This document shows, one piece after another, positions 24,125-31,868 of a stretch of 48,123 nucleotides of DNA. Source of the DNA: Tepidamorphus sp. (GTDB lineage Bacteria; Pseudomonadota; Alphaproteobacteria; Rhizobiales; Tepidamorphaceae); NCBI GenBank assembly GCA_028280885.1, contig JANQKY010000076.1:1-48123 (forward strand). The letters run 5' to 3'. How positions within the stretch are numbered: the stretch's first letter is position 1; every line of letters begins with the position of its first letter. The notes beneath the pieces were generated by a model that searched no databases, was not told where the DNA came from, and saw nothing but the letters and a program-made list of their open reading frames with translations. The position numbers and the translations under genes are program-made.

Positions 24125-24129
24125 CGCGC

Positions 24130-24450
24130 ATGATCCGTTTCACCTTCGTCAAGCCCGACGGCGCCGAGGTCGCGGTCGAGGCCGAAGCCGGCACCTCGGT
24201 GATGCAGGCAGCGCTCGACAACGGCGTCGACGGCATCACGGCCGAATGCAACGGCTCGGCGGCCTGCGCCACCTGCCACGCTTTCTTCGATCCGGAGATC
24301 GTCGATCAGCTCGCCGACATGAGCGAGCACGAGGATGACATGCTCGACTTCGCCGCCGTCGAGCGCAGGCCGGAGAGCCGGCTGAGCTGCCAGGTCCCGG
24401 TCTGCGACGTGCTGGCGGAGCGGAAAGTCACGCTGCCGGACGCCCAGTAG
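24130..24450 (+). CDS. [2Fe-2S] ferredoxin, P450 redox partner
   Basis: A 106-residue adrenodoxin/putidaredoxin-type ferredoxin. The cluster ligands are C40, C46 and C49 (CNGSAACATC) and C87 (LSCQVPVCD), in the vertebrate/putidaredoxin spacing C-x5-C-x2-C...C. The ATG lies 5 bp after the P450 stop; a GTG at 24121 overlapping that stop is an alternative. It should pass electrons to the adjacent P450. The reductase would have to be encoded elsewhere. Confidence 0.93.
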   Translation: MIRFTFVKPDGAEVAVEAEAGTSVMQAALDNGVDGITAECNGSAACATCHAFFDPEIVDQLADMSEHEDDMLDFAAVERRPESRLSCQVPVCDVLAERKVTLPDAQ

Positions 24451-24471
24451 CGCGCGACCGCCACGCAGGCC

Positions 24472-25107
24472 TCACCCCTTCGGCAGCGGATGGCCGGGCA
24501 TCAGATCGTAGGGGTGCTTCCAGCCGGGCAGCGCCTTGATGCGCTCCAGCCAGGCGGCGATCGCGGGATAGTCGGCGGCGAAATCGACGCCGATCTCGTC
24601 TTCGTAGAACAGGTAGCCGCAGATCGACAGGTCGGCGATGGTCGCCCGGTCGCCGACGACCCAGTCGCGGTCCTTCATATGCGCGTCGAACACCGAATAG
24701 GCGGTCTTGACCCGGCCGCCGAGGAAATCGAGGACCGCGAGGTTCGGTTCCTCGATGAAATTGCGCATGAAGCGATAGACCGAGGTGTAGCCGGTCAGCT
24801 TGTGGTTGTCGAACAAGAGCCAGCGCAGGATGTCGCGGCGTTCGTCCTCGCTGGTCCAGCGGTATTGTCCGGTCTGCTCGGCGAGATAGTCGAGAATCAC
24901 ACCCGACTGGCTCAGTCGCATGTCGCCGCGCACGAGAACCGGCACCTCGCCCATGATGTTGACCTCGTGATAGTCGGGCGAGCGGGTTTCGCCGTTGAAG
25001 AAATCGACGAAACGCGGGCTCCAGGACTGCCCGGTCGTCTCGAGCATCAGGGCAACCTTGTAGGAATTGCCCGACTGGGCGAAGCAGTAGAGTTCGTATT
25101 CGGCCAT
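24472..25107 (-). CDS. Glutathione S-transferase family protein
   Basis: A 211-residue cytosolic GST-fold protein. The thioredoxin-like N-terminal domain (YELYCFAQSGNSYKVALMLETTGQSW, then IMGEVPVLVRGDMRLSQSGVILDYLAEQTG) carries the cis-proline and the SQSGVILDYL glutathione-gamma-glutamyl motif. An all-helical C-terminal domain follows (VVGDRATIADLSICGYLFY, with the N-capping box). The likely active-site residue is a Ser in the QSGNSYK region. It is convergent with the ferredoxin gene, 21 bp away. A role in detoxifying P450 products is possible but only by proximity. Confidence 0.9.
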   Translation of the reverse strand: MAEYELYCFAQSGNSYKVALMLETTGQSWSPRFVDFFNGETRSPDYHEVNIMGEVPVLVRGDMRLSQSGVILDYLAEQTGQYRWTSEDERRDILRWLLFDNHKLTGYTSVYRFMRNFIEEPNLAVLDFLGGRVKTAYSVFDAHMKDRDWVVGDRATIADLSICGYLFYEDEIGVDFAADYPAIAAWLERIKALPGWKHPYDLMPGHPLPKG

Positions 25108-25269
25108 GGAACGCTCCGAGGGGCTATGGTGAGGATCCGTCCGCCACGGGAAAGGGCTTCTCGATTAGCGGGACAGGATGGGATCGTCGGCTATCAGGCC
25201 CGCGACGGCGTGGGTTGGCAAGCGGAAAATAGGATATATGGCTTCGCGCGCAATGGCACGCGGAGCAAG

Positions 25270-25305
25270 CCTGATTTCGGGCCTGATTTCGGACTTGATA
25301 TCGGG
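25270..25305. repeat. Short tandem repeat, 12-bp unit, three copies
   Basis: CCTGATTTCGGG (25270), CCTGATTTCGGA (25282) and CTTGATATCGGG (25294) run in tandem. They lie just downstream of the Omp19-like lipoprotein gene, in a 206-bp gap with no gene. Confidence 0.75.
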
Positions 25306-25313
25306 CGCGGGCG

Positions 25314-25850
25314 CTAGCGGCTCATCGAGACATTGCCGCCGAGATCGAGGCGGCCGGCATACTGGGTCGCGCCCGTCTTGGCGAGGCGGGCGACCGGGTT
25401 GCCGTCATTGTCCTTCAGCACGACGAGATTGCCCTCGATGTTCCAGGCGCCGACGCTGGTCAGCTCCGGCGAGGCGCAGCCGCGCGTCGAGGCGCGGTGA
25501 CCGCCGGTCCAGCTCGTCAGGGTAACGAAAAGCTGGCAGGAATCGCCCGGGCCGACCAGGGCCCACTGGCCGAGCACGTCTCCCTGCTCGGGCGTGTTCT
25601 GGGCCTGCGGGATGGAGGCGACCTGCGGGTCGACGGTTCCGCCGTCGGTTGCCGGTTCGAACGGCAGCTGCGGCGGCGTGTCCGGCCCCTCGTTGGTCAG
25701 GCCCGGCGCGTCGGGCAGCGGTTCGTTGACCACCGGACCCGTCGGCATCGGCGGCAGCGGCCTGACCCGCGAGGCATTGCTGCTGCAGGCGGCAATCAGC
25801 GGCAGGGCAATGATCAATATGCCGAGCCTGGTCGGGAAAGGTGCTTTCAT
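25314..25850 (-). CDS. Omp19-like outer-membrane lipoprotein, Inh-type protease inhibitor domain
   Basis: A 178-residue lipoprotein. The signal peptide MKAPFPTRLGILIIALPLIAAC ends in a lipobox with C22. A Pro/Gly-rich linker (about 25-90) precedes an Inh/AprI-like beta-barrel domain: LGQWALVGPGDSCQLFVTL..., HRASTRGCASPELTSVGAWNIEGNLVVLKDNDGNPVARL...YAGRLDLGGNVSMSR. Architecture, the two Cys of the barrel and length match Brucella Omp19 (about 177 residues), a surface lipoprotein reported to inhibit proteases. It likely protects the envelope against proteases. I chose the ATG at 25850 because it gives the signal peptide. Confidence 0.85.
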   Translation of the reverse strand: MKAPFPTRLGILIIALPLIAACSSNASRVRPLPPMPTGPVVNEPLPDAPGLTNEGPDTPPQLPFEPATDGGTVDPQVASIPQAQNTPEQGDVLGQWALVGPGDSCQLFVTLTSWTGGHRASTRGCASPELTSVGAWNIEGNLVVLKDNDGNPVARLAKTGATQYAGRLDLGGNVSMSR

Positions 25851-26084
25851 CAACGTGTTCCGCCGGACGTCCATCAGGGCCGCGAACCTACAGTTGTCCG
25901 CTGCGTTCAGCAAGTATCACCGCCAATCGCGGCAACGCTGGGGCAGGCGGAGGGTTTCGCGGAGTTGCCAACCGGTCTTCACAATCGCCTGAGTTGGTAA
26001 ACATCCCGATAACCCGCTTTGACGCTCTGCCGTTGACCGGCGCGGGGCGACAGGGCAGAACGCGCCTGGCGAAGGGGAGGCGAC

Positions 26085-26582
26085 ATGCAGACAGGCCCGG
26101 ACTACTTTCTCGACGACATCGAACCGGACATGTGCTTCGAAACGGGGGCGATCACGCTTGACGAGGCCGATATCATCGGGTTCGCCGAAGGCTTCGATCC
26201 GCAGTATTTCCATACCGATCCGGACGCCGCCCGCGGCTCCGCCTTCGGCGGCCTCGTCGCCTCCGGCCTGCACACCCTGTGCGTGACGCTGCGGCTGTTC
26301 TTCGACCTGAAGCTCTGGCCCCGGTCGATCATCGGCTCGCCGGGCATGGACGAGGTCCGCTGGACGCAGCCGGTGCGGCCCGGCGATACCCTGTCCGGCA
26401 CGGTCGTCGTCACCGCCGTCCGCCGGTCCCGCTCGAAGCCGGATCGCGGCATCGTCACGACCCGGCACGAAACGTACAATCAGGCGGGTGAGGCCGTCTT
26501 TTCCGCGCTGTGCCTGCACATGGTCCGCGTGCGTGATGCGATGCCGGTGGAGACCGCCGGCGATCCGGACAGCGGATTGTGA
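26085..26582 (+). CDS. MaoC-like hot-dog dehydratase
   Basis: A 165-residue single hot-dog protein of the MaoC/R-hydratase type. The family pattern is seen in YFLDDIEPDMCFETGAITLDEADIIGFAEGFDPQYFHTDP (hydratase DP..FH motif), SAFGGLVASGLHT and RWTQPVRPGDTLSGTVVV. The active-site Asp and His should be those of the DPQYFHTD stretch. A GGGGAGG ribosome binding site precedes the ATG. It likely hydrates an enoyl-CoA; substrate unknown. It is the second of three MaoC-type genes in the window. No close neighbour shares its strand upstream. Confidence 0.85.
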   Translation: MQTGPDYFLDDIEPDMCFETGAITLDEADIIGFAEGFDPQYFHTDPDAARGSAFGGLVASGLHTLCVTLRLFFDLKLWPRSIIGSPGMDEVRWTQPVRPGDTLSGTVVVTAVRRSRSKPDRGIVTTRHETYNQAGEAVFSALCLHMVRVRDAMPVETAGDPDSGL

Positions 26583-26737
26583 ACGGCCGCCAGGCGTCGA
26601 TACCGACGTCAGGCGCTGACTTCCGGCCGTAAACCGCTACAATCGCGGGCCGGGCGAGACTGCTTTGTTAACGGCCCGGCGATAGGCAGAGCGCCTGTCG
26701 AGGCCATTTTCTGACGGCTCGAAGCCGATATATTGGG

Positions 26738-28186
26738 ATGAAACATATGCTTGAAATTCTGCGCGGCCCTGGCCGACCCTCCGGCGAAAGCGTGTTCAAG
26801 GGCCTTCTGTCGGCAGCGCTGGCGGTGGCCGGTCTGTCCGTCCTCTCGCAGCCGGCCGCGGCGGTCAAGAAACTGCCGGTCGCCTGCTCGGAGATCACCG
26901 AACTGCGGACGCTGGGGGCGAGCGACTTAAACCTCGTCACCAATCGGCGAACCGGTGATTCCGTCCAGTACACGGTCATCGGCGACGGCGCCTCGGGCAA
27001 GAAGCACATCATCGGGCACAAGGCGACCGACGCCAAGGTGCTGGTGTTCTTCCCCGGCACCGACTACACGCTGCCGGACTGGCCCGTGCAGATGCTGACC
27101 AACAGCACCTACAGTCCCGGCATCAAGAAAACCGATGCCTACAGGCGCTCCCAGGACGGCAAGATCTCGCTGTGCCACGAGTATTACATTGTCCTGTTCG
27201 ACTATCCCGGCATCGGCAATTCGAGCTTTTCCGGCGACCTCACCGGCGACCGGGTCGCCAACAATGTCGATGCCATGCTGGACGATGCCGAGAAGGTCTA
27301 CGGGATCAAGGCGAAGTCGGTGACGGTGGTCGGCTGGTCGCTCGGCACGCTCTACGGGCTGAAATACGCCTTCCTGTCGCCGGCCGCCAAGACCGGCCGG
27401 GCGATCGACGACGTCATCCTGTTTTCCTCGAAACCCGGCGGCAATACCGACAACACGCCGAACGGCAACGCGGCGCAATGCACGACGGAACTCTTCGCCG
27501 CCGCCGAGAGCACGACGATCAGCGACACCTTCCGGGACCGGCTGCAGATTGCCTCCTACAAGCTGACCTTTCCCTATCTGGGGCAGAAGCCCTATAACGA
27601 CGCCAACAATGGCGGCTGCACCGCGCAGGTCGATACGACGGCGGAAACCTTCAGCGTGTCGGTCCAGTATGACTGCAAGTCCGGCAGCGAGTGCCGCTCG
27701 GCGATCGCGGTGAAGACCGCCAACGAGAAGACCAGCCCCTGGTCGAAGACCGACGGGATCCCGCAGGATCTCTACATCCAGGAGCGCAACTACGTGCCGG
27801 ACTGGAACTTCTGCCACTGCGCCACCGCCGGCAACGACTACGATTCCCAGGACTGCACCTGTTCGAGCACCTATACGGACCTGACCGCCAAGGAGAATGG
27901 CGGGCTGTGCAAGACCGCCTCGCTGAAGGCGAACCGGCCGGTCTCGGGCGAGTGCGCGCAGCTGAACATTTCCGGCACGCTGGTCGACATTCACGGCCAG
28001 GAAGACCTGTTCATCCAGTGGCGCTACGGCCGCGAGCTCATCCGCGCCTATCAGCGCCAGTATGGCAAGGCGTCGGCGCAGTACATCCAGTTCCCCGCCG
28101 CGCGCGGCAAGGCCGGGCACGGGCTGTTGCTGCAACATCCCAAATGGGCGCAGAAGAAGGTGTATGGCGTGATCAGCGCCAACTAG
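26738..28186 (+). CDS. Exported cysteine-rich alpha/beta hydrolase
   Basis: A 482-residue protein with an N-terminal signal peptide (a basic segment, then VFKGLLSAALAVAGLSVLSQPAAA, cleaved near residue 42). An alpha/beta-hydrolase core follows: VLVFFPGTDY (oxyanion strand), the nucleophile elbow VVGWSLGTLYG with S201, D423 in VDIHGQEDLF and H461 in KAGHGLLL. A long insertion (about 240-400) between the nucleophile and the acid is unusually rich in cysteine (GGCTAQ, YDCKSGSEC, NFCHCATAG, QDCTCSS, GLCKTA, GECAQ), suggesting a disulfide-rich lid. Similar folds include secreted peptidases and esterases. Substrate unknown. An ATG at 26747 is an alternative start. Confidence 0.8.
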   Translation: MKHMLEILRGPGRPSGESVFKGLLSAALAVAGLSVLSQPAAAVKKLPVACSEITELRTLGASDLNLVTNRRTGDSVQYTVIGDGASGKKHIIGHKATDAKVLVFFPGTDYTLPDWPVQMLTNSTYSPGIKKTDAYRRSQDGKISLCHEYYIVLFDYPGIGNSSFSGDLTGDRVANNVDAMLDDAEKVYGIKAKSVTVVGWSLGTLYGLKYAFLSPAAKTGRAIDDVILFSSKPGGNTDNTPNGNAAQCTTELFAAAESTTISDTFRDRLQIASYKLTFPYLGQKPYNDANNGGCTAQVDTTAETFSVSVQYDCKSGSECRSAIAVKTANEKTSPWSKTDGIPQDLYIQERNYVPDWNFCHCATAGNDYDSQDCTCSSTYTDLTAKENGGLCKTASLKANRPVSGECAQLNISGTLVDIHGQEDLFIQWRYGRELIRAYQRQYGKASAQYIQFPAARGKAGHGLLLQHPKWAQKKVYGVISAN

Positions 28187-28210
28187 CCGGCACGCTTTGG
28201 CGCATTGATT

Positions 28211-28236
28211 TCGGTCCCGGCGGGCGCCGGGGCCGA
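28211..28236 (+). terminator. Hairpin after the exported hydrolase gene
   Basis: An 11-bp stem with one G-T pair (TCGGTCCCGGC / GCCGGGGCCGA) and a 4-base loop, starting 24 bp after the stop codon and followed by TAGTTTAC. This is a probable terminator with a poor T-tract. Confidence 0.55.
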
Positions 28237-28394
28237 TAGTTTACACGCAAAACGATTTGAAACCGTTGAAACACAATTCCCGGTCATTCGTGAAACGCCC
28301 GAAAACTTGAGGGCTTAAATCTGTCAGCATCGAAATCAAAAAACGCTCCCAACCCAGATCCAAAAAACGACAGGGGAGTGTTCAGGAGAGGACC

Positions 28395-28799
28395 ATGTTG
28401 ACCCTACGCACGATGATCATCCTGTCGGCCGTCGCCGCTACCGGGATCGTCTTTTTGACCCAGCCTTCGCATAGCGAGCAGACGGTCGGCGTGGTTCCCA
28501 GCAAAATCCAGGACCGGCACCCCGCTTTCAATGTCGGTGATGCGTTGCGCGGCGCTCTGAACGCCGAGCGCAGCGGCAAGGCTCATGAGGCGCCCGTCGC
28601 GACGCCGAAGGACGACCGGCTTCAGGTCGAGATCCGGGATTGCGACGCCTATACCTGGCCGCACATTCCCGCAGCCTGCCTGACGGTCGCCGATACGCCG
28701 GCCGCATCGGGCCCGCGGCGCACCGTCGCCGTCGTCGACACCGTGTCGGAGGGGATCTCCGTCGTCACGCCGGTGTCGAACGTCGTCGCCCTGCGCTGA
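28395..28799 (+). CDS. Small exported protein of unknown function
   Basis: A 134-residue protein starting MLTLRTMIILSAVAATGIVFL, with a signal peptide ending around PSHSEQ (or an uncleaved anchor). The mature part contains only two cysteines, in RDCDAYTWPHIPAACLTV, which probably form a disulfide around a WPHIP core. The rest is low in recognisable structure. GAGAGGACC precedes the ATG. No known family assigned. A 13-bp tandem repeat tract follows five bases after the stop codon. Confidence 0.7.
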   Translation: MLTLRTMIILSAVAATGIVFLTQPSHSEQTVGVVPSKIQDRHPAFNVGDALRGALNAERSGKAHEAPVATPKDDRLQVEIRDCDAYTWPHIPAACLTVADTPAASGPRRTVAVVDTVSEGISVVTPVSNVVALR

Positions 28800-28803
28800 G
28801 CGG

Positions 28804-28868
28804 CCGGATTATCAGGCCGGATTGCTGGACCGGATTACCGGGCCGGATTACCGGGCCGGATTAAAGGG
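28804..28868. repeat. Five tandem copies of a 13-bp CCGGATT repeat
   Basis: Units begin at 28804, 28817, 28830, 28843 and 28856. All start CCGGATT followed by six variable bases, with two identical units (CCGGATTACCGGG). A sixth CCGGATTA occurs at 28888 after a 19-base spacer. It lies between a small exported-protein gene and the L,D-transpeptidase gene, so it could sit in the latter's promoter region. The unit is too short and lacks spacers for CRISPR. Confidence 0.88.
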
Positions 28869-28977
28869 ATCACCCCAATTTGACAGGCCGGATTAACCGG
28901 CGGGCAAATCCGAACGGTTAGACTTGTTCAAACGGCCGGAAAACGGTTTTCGTCAAGAAGCCTTAAGGGAGGCTCAC

Positions 28978-29553
28978 ATGTTTCGTATCGCTTTAGCCGC
29001 CGCCGCAGCGCTTGCCGCGTTTGCCGTCGCGCCCGCCAGCGCGAATTATCAGATCGATCCGCTCACCGGCCAGTCGCTCAAGGCCCCGAGCCGTTTCGTC
29101 GAGCGCAAGATCAACCGCATTCCGCGCGAAGTCATCGATTACTATGGCCCGCATGCGCCGAACACCGTCATCGTCGATACGACCGAACGGCGCCTCTACC
29201 TGGTGCTCGGCGGCGGCATCGCGATCCGCTACGGGATCGGTGTTGCCCGTCCCGGCTTCGAATGGGCCGGCACGCACAAGATTTCACAGAAGCGCGAATG
29301 GCCGGGCTGGACCCCGCCGGAGGAAATGAAGAAGCGGCAGCCGGAATTGCCCGACTACATGCCCGGCGGCATCGACAACCCGCTCGGCGCCAGGGCGCTC
29401 TATCTGGGCAGTTCGCTGTACCGTATCCACGGCTCGAACGATCCCAATTCGATCGGCCAGGCCATGTCGTCGGGATGCATCCGGATGCTGAACGAGGACG
29501 TCGTCGACCTGTATGACCGCGTCAAGGTCGGAACCAGAGTTATCGTCTTGTAA
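28978..29553 (+). CDS. L,D-transpeptidase (YkuD domain)
   Basis: A 191-residue exported cell-wall enzyme. Signal peptide MFRIALAAAAALAAFAVAPASA; the YkuD domain fills the rest (VIVDTTERRLYLVLGGG to the C-terminus). The catalytic motif is HGSNDP (H151) ... SSGCIRM with C167. It should cross-link peptidoglycan stems (3-3 links) or attach proteins to peptidoglycan in the periplasm. An AAGGGAGG ribosome binding site precedes the ATG at 28978; a longer upstream start is not supported. Two strong terminators follow at 29582 and 29655. Confidence 0.93.
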   Translation: MFRIALAAAAALAAFAVAPASANYQIDPLTGQSLKAPSRFVERKINRIPREVIDYYGPHAPNTVIVDTTERRLYLVLGGGIAIRYGIGVARPGFEWAGTHKISQKREWPGWTPPEEMKKRQPELPDYMPGGIDNPLGARALYLGSSLYRIHGSNDPNSIGQAMSSGCIRMLNEDVVDLYDRVKVGTRVIVL

Positions 29554-29581
29554 CAAGCCCCCCGCGAGAGCTTGTTTACAC

Positions 29582-29633
29582 CCACCGGCGGCCGTCCCTG
29601 ACCCCTGACCCCAAGGCCGCCGGTGGTTTTTTT
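29582..29633 (+). terminator. Strong intrinsic terminator after the L,D-transpeptidase gene
   Basis: Perfect 12-bp arms CCACCGGCGGCC (29582-29593) and GGCCGCCGGTGG (29615-29626) followed directly by seven T. A 21-base loop separates the arms. Confidence 0.93.
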
Positions 29634-29654
29634 ATGAGTTGACGCGTTTGACGG

Positions 29655-29677
29655 GCCCGCGCGAGCGGGCTTTTTTT
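29655..29677 (+). terminator. Second intrinsic terminator
   Basis: GCCCGC-GCGA-GCGGGC stem-loop (29655-29670) followed by seven T. It backs up the terminator 22 bp upstream. Confidence 0.9.
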
Positions 29678-29840
29678 CGTGTTTTGCCGGGCGAGATAGG
29701 CTTGATGAGTAGACTGCCGGGACATCGAGTTTCCGCGCTATCGCTTAGACCGGCATCGAGCCGGCCAAACCGATTGCCCTGCGCTCGGCTTTGGGCCGAG
29801 CGCCGAAGGCGCTGCGCACCCTTGACCTCTTGGAAATCCG

Positions 29841-30578
29841 CTACCCGGTCTCGCGCTTTCCCGCCGGCACGAACATGTAGCCGAGCCCGCGGATCGTCTT
29901 GATGACCTCGGGCTTCTGCGGGTCCGGCTCGATCTTGCGCCGCAGGCGCATGATGCGGATGTCGATCGACCGGTCGAAGGCTTCCATGTCGCGGTTGTGG
30001 GCGAGATCGAGAAGCTGGTCGCGCGACAGCACGCGGTTGGGCCTCTCGGCGAAGGATTTTAGGAGGTCGAACTCCATCGCCGTCATCGGCACCTCGGCCC
30101 CGTCGCGCAGATAGAGCCGCTTGGCGTCCAGATTGAGAATGCACAGCCCCATGACCACTTCGTGGCCCATGGTCGCGGCCGGCTCGTCCGTTTCGATCTC
30201 GCCACCCGTCGACAGCCGGCGCACCAGGCTGCGCACGCGGGCGAGCAATTCGCGCGGATCGAAGGGCTTGGTCAGGTAATCGTCGGCCCCCAGTTCCAGA
30301 CCAACCACGCGATCGATCACCTCGCCGCTGCCCGTCAGCATGATGATGCCGACCGGTCCGCGCTCGCGCAGATAGCGCGTCAGCGAAAACCCGTCCTCGC
30401 CGGGCATCTTCAGGTCGAGCACGACGATATGGACCGGCCGTTCCGACAGCACCTCCTTCATGGCGGTGCCGTCCGCGGCGGTCGAGACGATGAAATCATG
30501 CGAGACGAGATAGTCGCGGATCATCTCGCGAATATCGGGGTCATCGTCGACGACAAGGATATGCGGGCTATCGGACAC
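29841..30578 (-). CDS. OmpR/PhoB-family response regulator without adjacent kinase
   Basis: A 245-residue regulator. The receiver domain (1-120) has the acidic pocket D11-D13, phospho-acceptor D55 in VVLDLKMPGEDG, T82 and K104. The OmpR-type winged helix (about 145-240) includes AMEFDLLKSFAERPNRVLSRDQLLDLAHNRDMEAFDRSIDIRIMRLRRKIEPDPQKPEVIKTIRGLGYMF. No histidine kinase gene is beside it. A perfect CGTTACGTAACG palindrome lies 53 bp upstream of its start and may be a binding site. It is convergent with the L,D-transpeptidase gene. A 9-bp hairpin (29781-29803) follows its 3' end. Confidence 0.93.
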   Translation of the reverse strand: MSDSPHILVVDDDPDIREMIRDYLVSHDFIVSTAADGTAMKEVLSERPVHIVVLDLKMPGEDGFSLTRYLRERGPVGIIMLTGSGEVIDRVVGLELGADDYLTKPFDPRELLARVRSLVRRLSTGGEIETDEPAATMGHEVVMGLCILNLDAKRLYLRDGAEVPMTAMEFDLLKSFAERPNRVLSRDQLLDLAHNRDMEAFDRSIDIRIMRLRRKIEPDPQKPEVIKTIRGLGYMFVPAGKRETG

Positions 30579-30630
30579 GGGACTGCGGCAACGGCAACTA
30601 GAGTGGGCTCCGGGCGGGAGTTTAGCGAAG

Positions 30631-30642
30631 CGTTACGTAACG
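30631..30642. promoter_or_regulatory. Palindrome CGTTACGTAACG upstream of the response regulator gene
   Basis: A perfect 12-bp palindrome lies 53 bp upstream of the start codon of the OmpR-type regulator gene. It is a candidate operator, related by its CGTTACG half-site to the inverted repeat at 13745-13772. The 137-bp gap to aroQ holds no gene. Confidence 0.5.
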
Positions 30643-30715
30643 TGCACGCGGAATTGCGATCCGACTAAAGACGTCGTCACGCGGGTACGGCGCAGGTCAC
30701 CGCCGCCGGCCCCCT

Positions 30716-31162
30716 TCACCGCGATCTCGCCAGCAGATCGGCCATGCCGTCGAGGGCCAGGTCGTAGCCCTTCGAGCCGAAGCCGCAGATCACGCCGACG
30801 GCGACCTTCGAGACATAGGAGTGGCCGCGGAAGGCCTCGCGGCGATGGACGTTCGACAGGTGGATCTCGATGACCGGATAGTCACAGGCCTGCATCGCAT
30901 CCATGATCGCGATCGAGGTGTGGGTGTAGGCGGCCGGGTTCATGATCAGCCCCGCGACCCGGCCGCGGCCCTCCTGGATCCAGGTGACGAGCTCGCCTTC
31001 GTGATTGGACTGCCGGAAATCGATCGCCAGGCCCAGATCGGCCGCCCGCGCCGCAAGGCGCCGTTCGATGTCGGCAAGCGTCTCGGAGCCGTAGATCTCC
31101 GGCTCGCGGGTACCGAGCATGTTCAGGTTCGGTCCGTTCAGGACGAGTATCGTTTGCGTCAT
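30716..31162 (-). CDS. aroQ: Type II 3-dehydroquinate dehydratase
   Basis: A 148-residue enzyme that converts 3-dehydroquinate to 3-dehydroshikimate in the shikimate pathway. The signature [21 protein letters not shown] carries the flexible-loop R19 and catalytic Y24. N75 ([10 protein letters not shown]) and H101 ([11 protein letters not shown]) complete the active site. Length matches the family's 145-150. In many Rhizobiales aroQ is followed by accBC; here the next gene downstream on the strand is the orphan response regulator. Confidence 0.96.
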   Translation of the reverse strand: MTQTILVLNGPNLNMLGTREPEIYGSETLADIERRLAARAADLGLAIDFRQSNHEGELVTWIQEGRGRVAGLIMNPAAYTHTSIAIMDAMQACDYPVIEIHLSNVHRREAFRGHSYVSKVAVGVICGFGSKGYDLALDGMADLLARSR

Positions 31163-31272
31163 GATGCGGCGGTTCTATGCGGATTCTCGCTCAAGGGAAA
31201 GGCAGGCAACGAAGAGGCCGGGGGCAACGCCGTTCCCCCGGCCGACTGTGAGGGTATGCGAATATCGGCTGA

Positions 31273-31818
31273 TCAGATCTTGCCGGTAAACGTCACGGAT
31301 TGCGTGCCGCCCTGTGGCACGTCCTTGTCGGGAAGGCTCATAAATTGCGTGCCGGGCACGTAGGGGAAGGCGCCGCCGGCCTTCTTCGGGCAGTCGTAGA
31401 AGACGGTCGCTTCCACGTCGATCAGGTTCGCGAGATTGGCATCGGGCACGTAGGCGTAGGCCTTGACCAGGGCGCGGCAGGTGCCGTTCTTGCACTTCAT
31501 CTTCTTGCTGGCCGTGCCGCTCACGCTCATACTGTTGTTGTCCTGGACATACCAGCTCAGCACCGCGACCCGGTCGCAGGCGGATTTCGACAGTTCGTCG
31601 ATCTTGAACTTGGCCTTCAGAAACGTGTCCGAGACGACGGCCGGTCCGTCGGGCGTGTTGCCGGATGCCGGCGTCTCGCGCAGCGCGTCGACAAGACGGT
31701 CGATCCTTGCCTCCAGCTCGGGCGAGGCGGCATGCGCCTGCGGGGCCATGGCGATTGCAGCAGCGGTGACGGTGAAGGCTGCGAGGCCGCAGGCCAATAC
31801 GAGTTTCGATTTCAACAT
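31273..31818 (-). CDS. Exported KCKNGTC-motif protein, paralogue A2
   Basis: A 181-residue protein starting MLKSKLVLACGLAAFTVTAAAIAMAPQAHA, a clear signal peptide. After a short helical segment (PELEARIDRLVDALRE) comes a beta-rich domain: VVSDTFLKAKFKIDELSKSACDRVAVLSWYV...SKKMKCKNGTCRALVKAYAYVPDANLANLIDVEATVFYDCPKK...GGTQSVTFTGKI. Four cysteines (ACDR, KCKNGTC, YDCP) suggest two disulfides. It is paralogous to its neighbour 50 bp upstream along the same strand. Start chosen at the ATG with AAGAGG upstream; a longer reading runs into the neighbour. Function unknown. Confidence 0.8.
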   Translation of the reverse strand: MLKSKLVLACGLAAFTVTAAAIAMAPQAHAASPELEARIDRLVDALRETPASGNTPDGPAVVSDTFLKAKFKIDELSKSACDRVAVLSWYVQDNNSMSVSGTASKKMKCKNGTCRALVKAYAYVPDANLANLIDVEATVFYDCPKKAGGAFPYVPGTQFMSLPDKDVPQGGTQSVTFTGKI

Positions 31819-31868
31819 CGGATAACCTCTTGGGAAACAGGTAACCTCAAATGCCGGTCGCAACCGGA

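Noticed and set aside
28804..28868. Possible CRISPR array
   Set aside because: Units of 13 bp run head to tail with no unique spacers and there are no cas genes; it is a tandem repeat.
29781..29803. Terminator for the OmpR-type regulator
   Set aside because: The 9-bp hairpin is perfect but has no U-tract on the minus strand, so it was not listed as a terminator.
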